From Kocuria sp. (GTDB lineage Bacteria; Actinomycetota; Actinomycetes; Actinomycetales; Micrococcaceae), in contig JAKDJD010000040.1 in assembly GCA_030454085.1 (NCBI GenBank), forward strand, positions 1 through 21,849: DNA of 21,849 bases. Reading direction: 5' to 3'. A program made the position numbers and the translations under genes. The notes below the pieces were generated by a model. It saw nothing but the letters and a program-made list of their open reading frames with translations, made no database searches and was not told the DNA's origin. Within the stretch, counting starts at the first letter, position 1. Every line of letters begins with the position of its first letter. Shown here in pieces: positions 1-8,024 of the stretch.

Positions 1-333
1 GTCTTCCGGCAGCTTCCGGCGGTGGGCCGGCGGCTTCGGCGGGTACGTGACGTGGCGGCGTCCTGACGTGCGAGAACGAGGGGCCGGGTCTCTGCGTTTG
101 GGCTGCGGGCCGCGCCTTTCAGGGGTCAGTCCGCTCGGGTCGGGGCCGGGCTACGCGGGCCGGAGTTGAGCTGCGCGGGTTGAGTGGTGGTTACCGGAAC
201 CGGAGGCAGTTTCCGCCGTTAGGTGGGGGTTAAACCGCCACATATGGGCGGGAAACACCTCTCAATCGGGCAACCCCCGCGTTACAGCGTCTTCGGGGGC
301 CACGATGAGCGACGACGGCGTCGGTAAACCCCT

Positions 334-451
334 CGAGGTGGCAACCGTGTGCAGGAGCGGACCCCGAGGTGGCAGTCCCGTGCGCTTTTCGCACCGGAAT
401 GTGCACAAATCTGCCACCTCGGCGGTGCACCTGCACGAAACTGCCACCTCG
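334..451. repeat. Mirrored four-copy intergenic repeat (GAGGTGGC family)
   Basis: Four 20-nt copies are seen. Two are forward: 334-353 CGAGGTGGCAACCGTGTGCA and 365-384 CGAGGTGGCAGTCCCGTGCG. Two are reverse: 402-421 TGCACAAATCTGCCACCTCG and 432-451 TGCACGAAACTGCCACCTCG. Spacers are 11 nt between the forward copies, 17 nt in the centre and 10 nt between the reverse copies. The whole unit can fold as a long imperfect hairpin or cruciform. The same motif and geometry recur at 8762-8848 and, in part, at 14422-14472. The orientation flip and low copy number rule out a CRISPR array. Function is unknown. Confidence 0.85.
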
Positions 452-471
452 GCGCCGTCACGTCGCGTCGC

Positions 472-520
472 TCCGCACCGCCGCGCCCGCTCCGCACCGC
501 CGCGCCCGCTCCGCACCGCC
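472..520. repeat. 19-nt tandem repeat, about 2.6 copies
   Basis: The unit TCCGCACCGCCGCGCCCGC is present at 472-490 and 491-509, followed by a partial copy at 510-520. It lies just after the stop codon of the minus-strand GMC gene, between that gene and the mirrored repeat element. It is probably a slippage product in GC-rich DNA; no function is evident. Confidence 0.8.
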
Positions 521-528
521 AGCCGGTG

Positions 529-2052
529 CTACCCGAGCCGCTCGGCCGCGCGTTCGGCGATCATGATCGTCGGTGCGTTGGTGTTGCCCGTGGGAATCGT
601 CGGCATGATCGACGCGTCGACGACGTGCAGGCCCTGGGTTCCCTTGACGGCGAATCGGTCCGGGTCCACGACGGCCTGCGCATCGGTCCCCATCGCGCAC
701 GTCCCGACCTGGTGGTGATACGTGACCACCGAGTCTCGGACGTACTCCTCGAGGTCGTCGTCGCTGACGTCGGGGCCGGGCCAGATCTCCTGGGCACCCC
801 ATGCGTCGGCCAGGGCGGGTTGGCGGCCGATGTCCCGGCAGTGGCGAACCGAGGCCACGAGGGCGTCGACGTCGGCCTGCTGGCTCAGAGCACCAAGATC
901 GACCTCTACCGGATCATCCGGGCCCGCCCCGGTCAGGACCAGTGAGCCTCGGCTGACGGGGCGAACGAGCCCGCCGAGCAGGCTGAACGCCTTGTCCGGC
1001 CCGCTCATCTCACCGTTCTTGTACCCCTGCGAATACATCGGGACGGAGAAGAAGATCGGCTGCGTGTCGGGCACCGGAGCGTCCGGACGGGACTTCGCGA
1101 ACAAGTGGACCTCGGCGGGGGCGACCTCGGGGTCCGGCAACGGGTGAGACTCCTCGGTCGTGAAGATCACGGGGGAGAGCAAGTGGTCGTGCAGGTTCTT
1201 TCCGACACCGGGAACATCGGCGACGACGTCGACCCCGACCTCCTCGAGCTCGGTGCGAGGACCGACCCCGGACCTGAGCAGGACCTCAGGGCTGCCCAGG
1301 GCACCCGTGCACAGGATCACCGTCTCGCCACGAGCCTCCTCGCGGGTCCCATACCGGTCGTACTCGACGCCGACGGCGCGATTCCCCTCGAAAAGAATGC
1401 GACGGACCTGGGCTTGCGTCACGAGCCTCAGAGCCTCGTGATCCGCCACCGGCTCCAGGTAGGCCTGCCACGTGTTGAAGCGTTCCCCGTCCCGTACGTT
1501 CAGCTGCATGCGGGACACGCCCTCGGGGTCGCCGAGGTTGTAGTCGGGGTTCAACGGGAAGCCCGCCTCCTGGGCGGCGTCCACCATGGACTCCTGAATG
1601 GGGTTGCGCTCGAAATCGGTGCGCACATCCAATGGGCCGTCCGTGCCGTGCAGATCCGAGGCCGGGCCGTCGAAGTTCTCGATCCGCGTGAAGTACGGCA
1701 GGACCTCGTCCCAGGTCCATCCTGGGCACCCGAGGTAGGCCCAGGCGTCGTAGTCCTGGCGTGCGCCCCTGACCCAGATGCACGCGTTGAGAGCGTGGGA
1801 TCCGCCCATGACCTTGCCTCGCGGCAGGTGCAACCGCCGCGAGGAGCAGCCTTCCTGCGGCACCGTGAAGTAGTCCCAGTCCTGGGGGCTGTGCCAGATC
1901 TTGCCCAGATCGTACAGGTGCCTGATGTCAGGGTTTGTCTCTTCGCCGCCCGCCTCGAGGAGGGTCACGGTGTGACCCGCGTCGAGGAGACGCCGCGCCA
2001 GAACGTTGCCCGCAGATCCGGCCCCCACAATGACGTATTCCGTGGTTGTCAT
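529..2052 (-). CDS. GMC-family FAD-dependent alcohol oxidase/dehydrogenase
   Basis: A 507-aa flavoprotein of the glucose-methanol-choline oxidoreductase family, of usual length. Visible marks are the N-terminal ADP-binding GAGSAG (residues 10-15), the first GMC signature around GKVMGGSHALNACIWVRG (79-96), the second signature GALGSPEVLLRSGVGP in mid-protein, and a C-terminal YHHQVGTCAMG (445-455) with NTNAP (490-494), which supply the catalytic His and Asn. The start chosen has AGGAG at a good distance and lies 7 nt after the aldehyde dehydrogenase stop; an upstream in-frame ATG would overlap that gene. The family oxidises alcohols to aldehydes (choline, aryl and alkyl alcohols). The partner ALDH suggests an alcohol-to-acid pathway, perhaps for an aryl alcohol given the aromatic context. 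Choline dehydrogenase is the main alternative. Family call firm, substrate unknown. Confidence 0.9.
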   Translation of the reverse strand: MTTTEYVIVGAGSAGNVLARRLLDAGHTVTLLEAGGEETNPDIRHLYDLGKIWHSPQDWDYFTVPQEGCSSRRLHLPRGKVMGGSHALNACIWVRGARQDYDAWAYLGCPGWTWDEVLPYFTRIENFDGPASDLHGTDGPLDVRTDFERNPIQESMVDAAQEAGFPLNPDYNLGDPEGVSRMQLNVRDGERFNTWQAYLEPVADHEALRLVTQAQVRRILFEGNRAVGVEYDRYGTREEARGETVILCTGALGSPEVLLRSGVGPRTELEEVGVDVVADVPGVGKNLHDHLLSPVIFTTEESHPLPDPEVAPAEVHLFAKSRPDAPVPDTQPIFFSVPMYSQGYKNGEMSGPDKAFSLLGGLVRPVSRGSLVLTGAGPDDPVEVDLGALSQQADVDALVASVRHCRDIGRQPALADAWGAQEIWPGPDVSDDDLEEYVRDSVVTYHHQVGTCAMGTDAQAVVDPDRFAVKGTQGLHVVDASIMPTIPTGNTNAPTIMIAERAAERLG

Positions 2053-2059
2053 GATTCTC

Positions 2060-3478
2060 CTAACCGCTGATGACCTGGGGCAGTCCAAGGGCCTTGAGCC
2101 CCTCCACCCCGAACTCGAGTCCGTAGCCTGATTTCTTGACCCCACCGAAGGGAATCCGGGGGTCTACGCCGCCGTGTCCGTTGATCCAGATCGTTCCGGA
2201 CTCGATCCGGGCGGCGACCTCGCGGGCCTTGTCCGGGTCGGAGGACCATACGGATGCGCCCAGGCCGACGTCGAGCGAGTTTGCTGCCTCGACCGCCTCG
2301 TCCACGGTGGAGTACCGGATGATCGGCAGGGCCGGGCCGAACTGTTCCTCGGTGACCAGAGGATTGTCAGGGTCGATGTCCGCGACCAGAGTGGTCGGGT
2401 AGAAGAACCCCGGATGGTCGGTGTCCGGATTTCCGCCCACGAGAACCTTCGCCCCGCCGTCCTTCGCGGCCTCGACGAGCCGGTCGACGACGTCGTACTG
2501 CGCCTTGTTCTGCAGCGGGCCCAGCACGTTCTCCTCCTCGAGCCCGACGCCCATCGGCATCTTCCCGGCAACGTCCACGAGTGCGGCGCACACGTCGTCG
2601 TACAGCGAGTCCGGGACGTAGAGCCGCTTGAGCGCGGCGCAGGTCTGCCCCGTGTTGATGAATGCACCCCAGAAGAGGCCTTCGGCAATCGCGGCCGGAT
2701 CCGCGTCCTCGAGCACGATCCCGGGGTCGTTGCCGCCGAGCTCCAACGTGAGGCGCTTGATCGTTTCCGTGGAGGACTCGATGATCTTCCGGCCCGTTGC
2801 AGTGGAGCCGGTGAACATGACCTTGTCGATGTCCGGGTGTGAGCTCAGGGCCGAGCCGATGTCTCGCTCGCCCGAAACCACGCGGAGCACATCCTCAGGA
2901 AACACCGAATTGAGCACGGCGCACAGGGCCAGGACGCTGAGGGGCGTGTACTCCGAAGGCTTGGTGACCACGGTGTTGCCCATGCGCAGGGCCGGAGCAA
3001 GTTGCCAGACGCTGATCATCATGGGCCAGTTCCAGGGGCTGATGGTGCCGACGACGCCGATGGGCCGATAGCGCAGCACCGCGTGGGTCTCGCCGTCGTC
3101 GACGAGCACGTTGTCCTCGAGCTCGAACCCGGCGGTCGCGCGCAACCATGAGGCGCAGGCTCCCACCTCGAAACGGGCATTGGGCCCGTTCAACGGTTTG
3201 CCCTGTTCGCGGGAGAGGAGTTCGGCCAAGGGCTCGGCGCACGCTTCCACGGCGTCGGCGGCGCGCAGAAGCAGGTCGCTGCGCTCCTGGTGGCTGCGGC
3301 GACCCCATTCGGGCTGAGCCGCCGAGGCGGCCGCAATGGCGGCGTCGAGATCATCTGTCGTGTCCCGTGGTGCGTGACCGATGGTCTCGCCCGTCGCGGG
3401 ATCCCGGATTTCGCGGCCGTCCGGGCCGGCGTCGACGGCGGCAAGAAGGTCGGCGTACGTGGAAGGAAGCTTGTTCAT
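2060..3478 (-). CDS. NAD(P)-dependent aldehyde dehydrogenase (AldA-like)
   Basis: A 472-aa ALDH-superfamily enzyme that oxidises an aldehyde to its acid. Seen are the oxyanion-hole Asn150 in SPWNWP, the cofactor Lys173 in VTKPSE, FTGSTATG (223-230), general base Glu246 in LELGGND and nucleophile Cys280 in NTGQTC. The LELGGNDPGIVLED context resembles the AldA subgroup of ALDHs, from memory. The start has AAGGAA upstream; a longer in-frame start at 3556 lacks a site. It is the first gene of a two-gene unit with the GMC oxidoreductase, which begins 7 nt after its stop, so it most likely uses the aldehyde made by that enzyme. It diverges from an AraC-type gene. Substrate not determinable; a betaine- or aryl-aldehyde are both possible. 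Confidence 0.9.
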   Translation of the reverse strand: MNKLPSTYADLLAAVDAGPDGREIRDPATGETIGHAPRDTTDDLDAAIAAASAAQPEWGRRSHQERSDLLLRAADAVEACAEPLAELLSREQGKPLNGPNARFEVGACASWLRATAGFELEDNVLVDDGETHAVLRYRPIGVVGTISPWNWPMMISVWQLAPALRMGNTVVTKPSEYTPLSVLALCAVLNSVFPEDVLRVVSGERDIGSALSSHPDIDKVMFTGSTATGRKIIESSTETIKRLTLELGGNDPGIVLEDADPAAIAEGLFWGAFINTGQTCAALKRLYVPDSLYDDVCAALVDVAGKMPMGVGLEEENVLGPLQNKAQYDVVDRLVEAAKDGGAKVLVGGNPDTDHPGFFYPTTLVADIDPDNPLVTEEQFGPALPIIRYSTVDEAVEAANSLDVGLGASVWSSDPDKAREVAARIESGTIWINGHGGVDPRIPFGGVKKSGYGLEFGVEGLKALGLPQVISG

Positions 3479-3540
3479 GAGGGTTCCTTGCTTCGTAGGG
3501 TGCAGTTCCCCCATAGTCCCCGGCGACCGGCGCCGACCAA

Positions 3541-3574
3541 TTGCCGTACAGCGCAACGTTGTTGGCCACGAGCG
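3541..3574. promoter_or_regulatory. Candidate AraC-type direct repeat in divergent promoter region
   Basis: In the 200-nt space between the divergent ALDH and AraC-family genes, TTGCCGTACAGCG (3541-3553) and TTGGCCACGAGCG (3562-3574) match at 8 of 13 positions and begin 21 bp apart. Two helical turns is the usual spacing of tandem half-sites for AraC-family activators. The match is imperfect and the site is an inference from position and spacing. Confidence 0.3.
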
Positions 3575-3678
3575 TGCTCCACGTCACGTCGGTGATATTT
3601 TGAAGCAAGGAATCGGTGGACGGATTCCACCGCGACGGCCGGCAATGACGCCGTGCCGTGACCCCGGAAGGTGTTGAG

Positions 3679-4644
3679 ATGACCCAATACCCTGTGCAAG
3701 AGACCCGAGCCTCCCGGTCGGGGCTGACCCCGCGGCAGTGGCAGGATTTCGCGGCACGGTATTTTGCGCCCCTGCGGATGACTTTCCCGGAGGGGCGGGA
3801 CTTCCGTGCCGAAGTGCACCAGGTGGCGGTCGGGGACGTACACCTGCACGACATGGTCACGGACCCTCACACCGTGACGCGCAGCCCCGATCTCATCACC
3901 GAAGGCGAGGTTGCCTACTGCAAGCTGAGCCTGCAGCTCGCGGGCACGTCAGGGCTCGAGCAGGACGGGCGCAAGTGCAGGCTGTACCCGGGCGATCTGG
4001 CCCTGTACGTGACCCAGCGGCCGTACGAACTGTCCTATACCGAGCCGCAGCACGGCCTGGTGGTGCACTTTCCGGCCTCCTACGTGCAGATGCCGCCCGA
4101 CCAGTTGCGGATGGTCACGGCCAGGCCGATCACCCGAGGCCACGGCCTGGGGAAGGTGGCCGTTCCCCTGTTCGAACAACTCGCCCAGAACATGGACCTC
4201 CTGCACGGTGCCCACGCGATGAACCTGATCCGCTCGTCCCTGGACATGCTGGTCACGGTCCTTTCCGCGGAGGCCAGGGACAGCGGGCAGGACCTGTCGG
4301 AGGGGTATTTGCTGCACGAGGCGATCTCGTACATCGAGCACCACCTGGACGACCCGGACTTGGGCCCGGCAAGGATCGCGGACTACCTGTACGTCTCGGT
4401 CCGCCAGCTGCACAGCCGATTTGCCGCGCACCGGCTGACGGTTGCTTCCTACATCAGGAACAGGCGTCTACAGGCCATCCGGCAGGACCTCGCGAACCCG
4501 CTCCTGGGCAACGAGACCGTGCACACGATCAGCGCCCGGTACGGTCTCTACGATCCGTCGCACGTCAGCAAGGCGTTCAAGGCAGAATACGGCGAATCGC
4601 CGTCCGCCTACCGCGCCCGCGTCCTCCAGGCCGACGCCGCCTGA
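3679..4644 (+). CDS. AraC-family transcriptional activator (FeaR/NphR-like)
   Basis: A 321-aa regulator. Residues about 35-205 look like the AraC_binding_2 type sensor domain found in FeaR and NphR (for example the CRLYPGDLALYVTQRPYEL stretch at 100-118). Residues about 215-315 form the double helix-turn-helix: first helix pair around ARIADYLYVSVRQLHSRFA, second around VHTISARYGLYDPSHVSKAFKAEYGESPSAYR. Regulators of this type activate amine or phenol catabolic genes in response to an aromatic. The start at 3679 has GGAAGG upstream; an upstream GTG at 3658 is less well supported. It diverges from the ALDH-GMC operon, which is its likely target, and converges with the M20 gene, 34 nt away. Effector unknown. 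Confidence 0.88.
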   Translation: MTQYPVQETRASRSGLTPRQWQDFAARYFAPLRMTFPEGRDFRAEVHQVAVGDVHLHDMVTDPHTVTRSPDLITEGEVAYCKLSLQLAGTSGLEQDGRKCRLYPGDLALYVTQRPYELSYTEPQHGLVVHFPASYVQMPPDQLRMVTARPITRGHGLGKVAVPLFEQLAQNMDLLHGAHAMNLIRSSLDMLVTVLSAEARDSGQDLSEGYLLHEAISYIEHHLDDPDLGPARIADYLYVSVRQLHSRFAAHRLTVASYIRNRRLQAIRQDLANPLLGNETVHTISARYGLYDPSHVSKAFKAEYGESPSAYRARVLQADAA

Positions 4645-4655
4645 GCCGCCCGGAG

Positions 4656-4680
4656 GACGCGACGGAGTGTCGCGCGCGTC
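4656..4680. terminator. Possible bidirectional hairpin between convergent genes
   Basis: Between the convergent AraC-family and M20 genes, GACGCGAC (4656-4663) pairs with GTCGCG-CG-CGTC (4669-4680) around a 5-nt loop, with a 2-nt bulge. There is no T-run on either strand, so intrinsic termination is uncertain, but the place fits. Confidence 0.35.
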
Positions 4681-5899
4681 AGGCCGCGAGCAGGCGCTCG
4701 AAGGCGAGCGTGGCCAGGGCCGCGGACTGGGTGGGCAAGACGGCGTCGTCGAAACGCACCTCGGCCGAGTGGTTCATCCGCGCCGTCATCGGGTCGGTGC
4801 CCGGATACGACGCGCCAAGGAACATGAACGTTCCCGGGACCTCTTCGAGCACGAAGGAGAAGTCCTCGGAGCCCATGCGAGGTTCCGGAACCTCCCGGAC
4901 CCCTTCCTCGCCCAGGACGCCGCGCAGGGTGTCCGCGGCCCACTCGGTTTCGGACTTGTCGCAAACTGTCGGCGGGTAGAGCGTCGAGAACTCGACCTCC
5001 GCGGTGCACCCGTGCGCCGCGGCAATATTTTCGGCGAGACGCCGCACCACGACGTCGAACTTCTCGCCGGACTCCCGGGTCATGGCCCGAACCGTCGCTC
5101 CGAGGCGGGCGTCGTCGCCAATGACGTTGACGGCGGCGGTTCCCGCCTCGAGCTGCGTGATGGTCGCGACCACCGGGTCGAAGACGTTGAACTGCCGGGT
5201 CACCGCGTTCTGCAGGGCCGAGGCGATCTCGGTCAGCGGGGGAACCGGATCAAGTGAGGAGTGCGGGGCGGAGCCGTGACCGCCCTTGCCGTGCACGGTG
5301 ATGCTGAGATTGTAGGCGCCGGCCATCACGGTTCCCGAACGGTAGGCGAAGCCTCCGCGCTCGCCCGGGGCCACGTGGAACCCGTAGGCCGCCACCGGGC
5401 GCTCCCCGGTCACATCGAGCAGGCCCTCGTCCAGCATCGGCTTGGCCCCGCCGGGTCCTTCCTCGCCCGGCTGGAACATGAACACGACCTTGCCCGGCAG
5501 ATCCTCCTGGTGGGCACTGAGCAACTTCGCGGCGCCGACCAGTCCGGAGGTGTGCAGGTCGTGCCCGCATGCGTGCATCGCACCATTCGTCGAGGCGAAC
5601 TCCTCGCCGGAGTTCTCTTCGACCGGAAGGCCGTCCATGTCGCCTCGCAACAGAACGGTCGGACCCGGCTTTCCGCCTTCGAGCACCGCGATCACGGAGG
5701 ACACGTCGGTGCCGCGGTGGACCTCGAGAGGCAGCCCCGAGAGGGCCTCGATCACGGTCGCCTGGGTCTGGGGCAGATCGTTGCCCAGCTCGGGATTCCG
5801 GTGGAGGGTCCGTCGGAGATGGCTGAGCTCATTCGCGAGGACCGTCGCTTCCGAGAGGAAGTTGGGGGACTGCTGGTTCGGAACTCGGCTCTCAGCCAT
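4679..5899 (-). CDS. M20D-type metal-dependent amidohydrolase (HipO-like)
   Basis: A 406-aa peptidase-family M20 amidohydrolase, subgroup of hippurate hydrolases and auxin-conjugate hydrolases, which cleave N-acyl or N-aroyl amino acids. Visible: RGDMDGLPV (85-93), HACGHDLHT (109-117) with metal-binding Cys111 and His113, the GEEGPGG pair Glu147/Glu148, GFHVAPG with His175, the dimerisation-domain GKGGHGSAPH, MGSEDFSF, and the C-terminal metal His377 in MNHSAE. Two adjacent in-frame ATGs exist (5905 and 5899); the second is preferred because GAGAG is then at proper spacing. It lies 90 nt after the flavin hydroxylase on the same strand, so the two are likely co-transcribed. In this setting it may release an aromatic acid from an amino-acid conjugate for the hydroxylase; that link is inference. 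Confidence 0.9.
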   Translation of the reverse strand: MAESRVPNQQSPNFLSEATVLANELSHLRRTLHRNPELGNDLPQTQATVIEALSGLPLEVHRGTDVSSVIAVLEGGKPGPTVLLRGDMDGLPVEENSGEEFASTNGAMHACGHDLHTSGLVGAAKLLSAHQEDLPGKVVFMFQPGEEGPGGAKPMLDEGLLDVTGERPVAAYGFHVAPGERGGFAYRSGTVMAGAYNLSITVHGKGGHGSAPHSSLDPVPPLTEIASALQNAVTRQFNVFDPVVATITQLEAGTAAVNVIGDDARLGATVRAMTRESGEKFDVVVRRLAENIAAAHGCTAEVEFSTLYPPTVCDKSETEWAADTLRGVLGEEGVREVPEPRMGSEDFSFVLEEVPGTFMFLGASYPGTDPMTARMNHSAEVRFDDAVLPTQSAALATLAFERLLAA

Positions 5900-5989
5900 G
5901 ATCATCTCTCGTCACATACCGACATCGGATTGTCCATCCATGATGTCCGCCCGCTCAGGGAGTGTCCACCGACTCGCCGGAATGAGATC

Positions 5990-7876
5990 TCAGCGTTCGA
6001 CGAGGATCGGCTCGAAGAACCCGGCCATACCTTCCCTGTCGGTCAGCGGCAGGACCGCGGAGACATACTGATCCGGCCGCACGACGACGATCGCGCCATC
6101 CCGGCTGATCCCTCGCTCCTCGAAGATGTCCTCATCGGGCAGGGTCGCGTACACCTTGTCCCTGTTGACCAGCCCGAATTCGCCAACTTTGGGCAAGAAA
6201 GCCTGTGGGACGCGGGACAGGTCGACGTCCGTGTGGGGCTGTTGGTAGACGACCTTGGTGTCGAAGACGGCGTCGTCGTCGGCGTGCTGGGGCGTGTAGC
6301 GGACCTGGGGCGAAGCGTGGTCGCGGGCAAACCATTCCGCGAAATCCGTGAGACGGGATGGTTCGCCCGCCGCCGGCCGGTCCGCGAAGACGTAGATACG
6401 CCACCGTCCGTCCGCGACCGCCTGGTGCCCCAGGTGAAGGGGATTCGCATCGCACACACGGTTGGCCTTGGCCGATTTGAAGCGCTTCCCGATCGGGAAC
6501 CCGCTGGCCAGGCCCTGGTTCTCGGCCCCGCCCGTGATCATCGAGGGGGTGTATTCGGTCATGAACCCTGCCGGGAACTCGGCGGTCTTGACGTAGAAGT
6601 CCTCCAGGGTGGATTCGTCGGGGAGGTCCTCCGGCTTGGCGGCCATCAGGGTGGACCATTCCTTGTCGAAGTCGATCAGGTTCTTGGCGATGACCTGGCG
6701 TTCCTCCGAATAGGTGCTCAGCAGCTCTTCCGGGCTGGTTCCCGTGAGGACGTGGCCCAGCTTCCATCCGAGATTGAAGCCGTCCTGCATCGAGACGTTC
6801 ATTCCCTGACCGGCCTTGGCAGAGTGGGTGTGGCAGGCGTCCCCGGTGATGAAGACGCGCGGCGTGCGTTCTCCGGTTTCCGCCTCGGAGACGTCGTCGA
6901 ACTTGTCGGTCAGTCGGTGGCCGACCTCGTAGACGGAGTGCCAGGCCACGGATTTCACGTCGACCGTGTAGGGGTGCAGGATCGAGTTGGCCTTGTCGAT
7001 GATTTCCTCCAGCGACGTGTCGCGGACGGCGTGATTGTTGTCCACAGGCACCTCGCCCAGGTCCACGTACATGCGGAACAGGTGCCCGCCTTCGCGGGGG
7101 ATGTGCAGGATCGAACCGTTCACGGACTGGATCGCGCACTTGGTCCGGATGTCCGGGAAGTCCGTATTCGCCAGGACGTCCATCACGCCCCAGGCGTGGT
7201 TGGCGGCGTCGCCCGTCAGCTTGCGGCCGATCGATGACCGGACGGGGCTGCGGGCGCCGTCGCACCCGACCACGTACTTCGCCCGAACCGTGCGCTCTTC
7301 ACCGTCCCGTTCCCCGGCGGTGTAGCGCAGGCGCGCCTGGATGGGGTACTCGCCCTCACCCGTGTTCTGCAGATCGAGGAATTCGATCCCGTAGTCCGGG
7401 GTGATGCGACCGGGGGAGTGCGCGGCGAATTCGGCGAAGTAGTCCAAGACCCTGGCCTGGTTGACGATGAGGTGCGGGAATTCGCTGATGCCCTGGGGGT
7501 CGTCGAGCGGGCGTGCCGTGCGAACGATGTTCTCTGGGTTCTCCGGGTCCGGCTTCCAGAAGCACATTTCGGTGATGTGGTAGGCCTCGTCCACGATCTG
7601 GTTCGCGAAACCGAAGGCTTGGAAGGTTTCGACGCTGCGGGCCTGGATCCCATCGGCCTGACCGATTTCCAGGCGGCCCGGGCGGCGCTCGATGATCCGA
7701 GCGCAGACGTCGGGGAACTGGGACAGCTGGGCGGCGAGGATCATGCCGGCCGGCCCCGTGCCGACGATCAGTACGTCCATGTCATCGGGCAGTTCCTCGG
7801 AGCGGTCGACGCCGTAACCGGCCGGCTCCTCAATCCGCGGGTCACCCGAAACGTATCCATGATGATGGAACTGCAT
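5990..7876 (-). CDS. MobA-like FAD aromatic-acid hydroxylase (3-hydroxybenzoate 4-monooxygenase type)
   Basis: A 628-aa group A flavin monooxygenase with a C-terminal thioredoxin-like domain, the length of the MobA/phenol hydroxylase group. Seen: GTGPAG (39-44) for FAD, the DG motif GCDGARS (204-210), the GD motif GDACHTHSAKAGQG (345-358), then the long C-terminal domain ending PDQYVSAVLPL. Compared from memory with Comamonas MobA, the active-site residues appear kept: Asp75, His135, a Lys at 246 (MobA 247) and Tyr270 (MobA 271). A Lys/His pair for the carboxylate would favour an aromatic acid over plain phenol. MobA makes protocatechuate from 3-hydroxybenzoate, but the neighbouring operon degrades homoprotocatechuate, so 3-hydroxyphenylacetate is a good alternative substrate. 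It diverges from the IclR gene; GGAGGGAG lies upstream of the start. Confidence 0.88.
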   Translation of the reverse strand: MQFHHHGYVSGDPRIEEPAGYGVDRSEELPDDMDVLIVGTGPAGMILAAQLSQFPDVCARIIERRPGRLEIGQADGIQARSVETFQAFGFANQIVDEAYHITEMCFWKPDPENPENIVRTARPLDDPQGISEFPHLIVNQARVLDYFAEFAAHSPGRITPDYGIEFLDLQNTGEGEYPIQARLRYTAGERDGEERTVRAKYVVGCDGARSPVRSSIGRKLTGDAANHAWGVMDVLANTDFPDIRTKCAIQSVNGSILHIPREGGHLFRMYVDLGEVPVDNNHAVRDTSLEEIIDKANSILHPYTVDVKSVAWHSVYEVGHRLTDKFDDVSEAETGERTPRVFITGDACHTHSAKAGQGMNVSMQDGFNLGWKLGHVLTGTSPEELLSTYSEERQVIAKNLIDFDKEWSTLMAAKPEDLPDESTLEDFYVKTAEFPAGFMTEYTPSMITGGAENQGLASGFPIGKRFKSAKANRVCDANPLHLGHQAVADGRWRIYVFADRPAAGEPSRLTDFAEWFARDHASPQVRYTPQHADDDAVFDTKVVYQQPHTDVDLSRVPQAFLPKVGEFGLVNRDKVYATLPDEDIFEERGISRDGAIVVVRPDQYVSAVLPLTDREGMAGFFEPILVER

Positions 7877-7930
7877 ATGAGACGAACTCCCTCCCCAACC
7901 ACGGTGTTGGAGCGTTGATTGATTCTCTGT

Positions 7931-8003
7931 GTTCTATATGCGAATATTGCGTTCACATAACGAAACTCGCTAAATCATATACGACCCGCGTTCTATGTGG
8001 CAA
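7931..8003. promoter_or_regulatory. IclR/hydroxylase divergent operator region with three GTTC-N6-CGAA repeats
   Basis: The 148-nt space between the divergent hydroxylase and IclR genes is AT-rich and holds three related 14-mers: GTTCTATATGCGAA (7931-7944), GTTCACATAACGAA (7951-7964) and GTTCTATGTGGCAA (7990-8003). They start 20 and 39 bp apart, near whole helical turns. PcaU/PcaR/PobR-type IclR proteins bind repeated GTTCG-like elements, so this is the likely operator for the adjacent IclR protein. It also contains ATCATATACGAC (7974-7985), a variant of the motif found before the MFS and FAH genes. Confidence 0.55.
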
Positions 8004-8024
8004 GGGTCTCACCAAAGGTCGGTC

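Larger units (their letters stand above)
1..528. other. Non-coding GC-rich region with repeats, left edge
   Basis: No convincing gene is visible. Reading frames here are short, overlap one another on both strands and show no recognisable protein family. The segment holds a four-copy mirrored repeat element at 334-451 and a 19-nt tandem repeat at 472-520, both listed separately. A possible decayed copy of the same repeat (GGAGGCAGTTTCCGCC, lacking three central bases) lies at 202-217. The first 200 bases show only GC-rich simple sequence. The 3' end of the GMC gene abuts the region, so part of it may act in transcription termination of that operon. Confidence 0.6.

Noticed and set aside
334..451. 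CRISPR array
   Set aside because: Repeats are 20 nt with 10-17 nt spacers, switch orientation in the middle, number only four and have no cas genes nearby.
230..516. Several short minus-strand frames near the left end
   Set aside because: They translate the repeat element and tandem repeat into Arg/Ala-rich strings, overlap each other and lack ribosome sites.
5261..7237. Long plus-strand frame opposite the hydroxylase and M20 genes
   Set aside because: Antisense shadow in high-GC DNA; no ribosome site or domain, while the minus strand has clear FAD and metal motifs.
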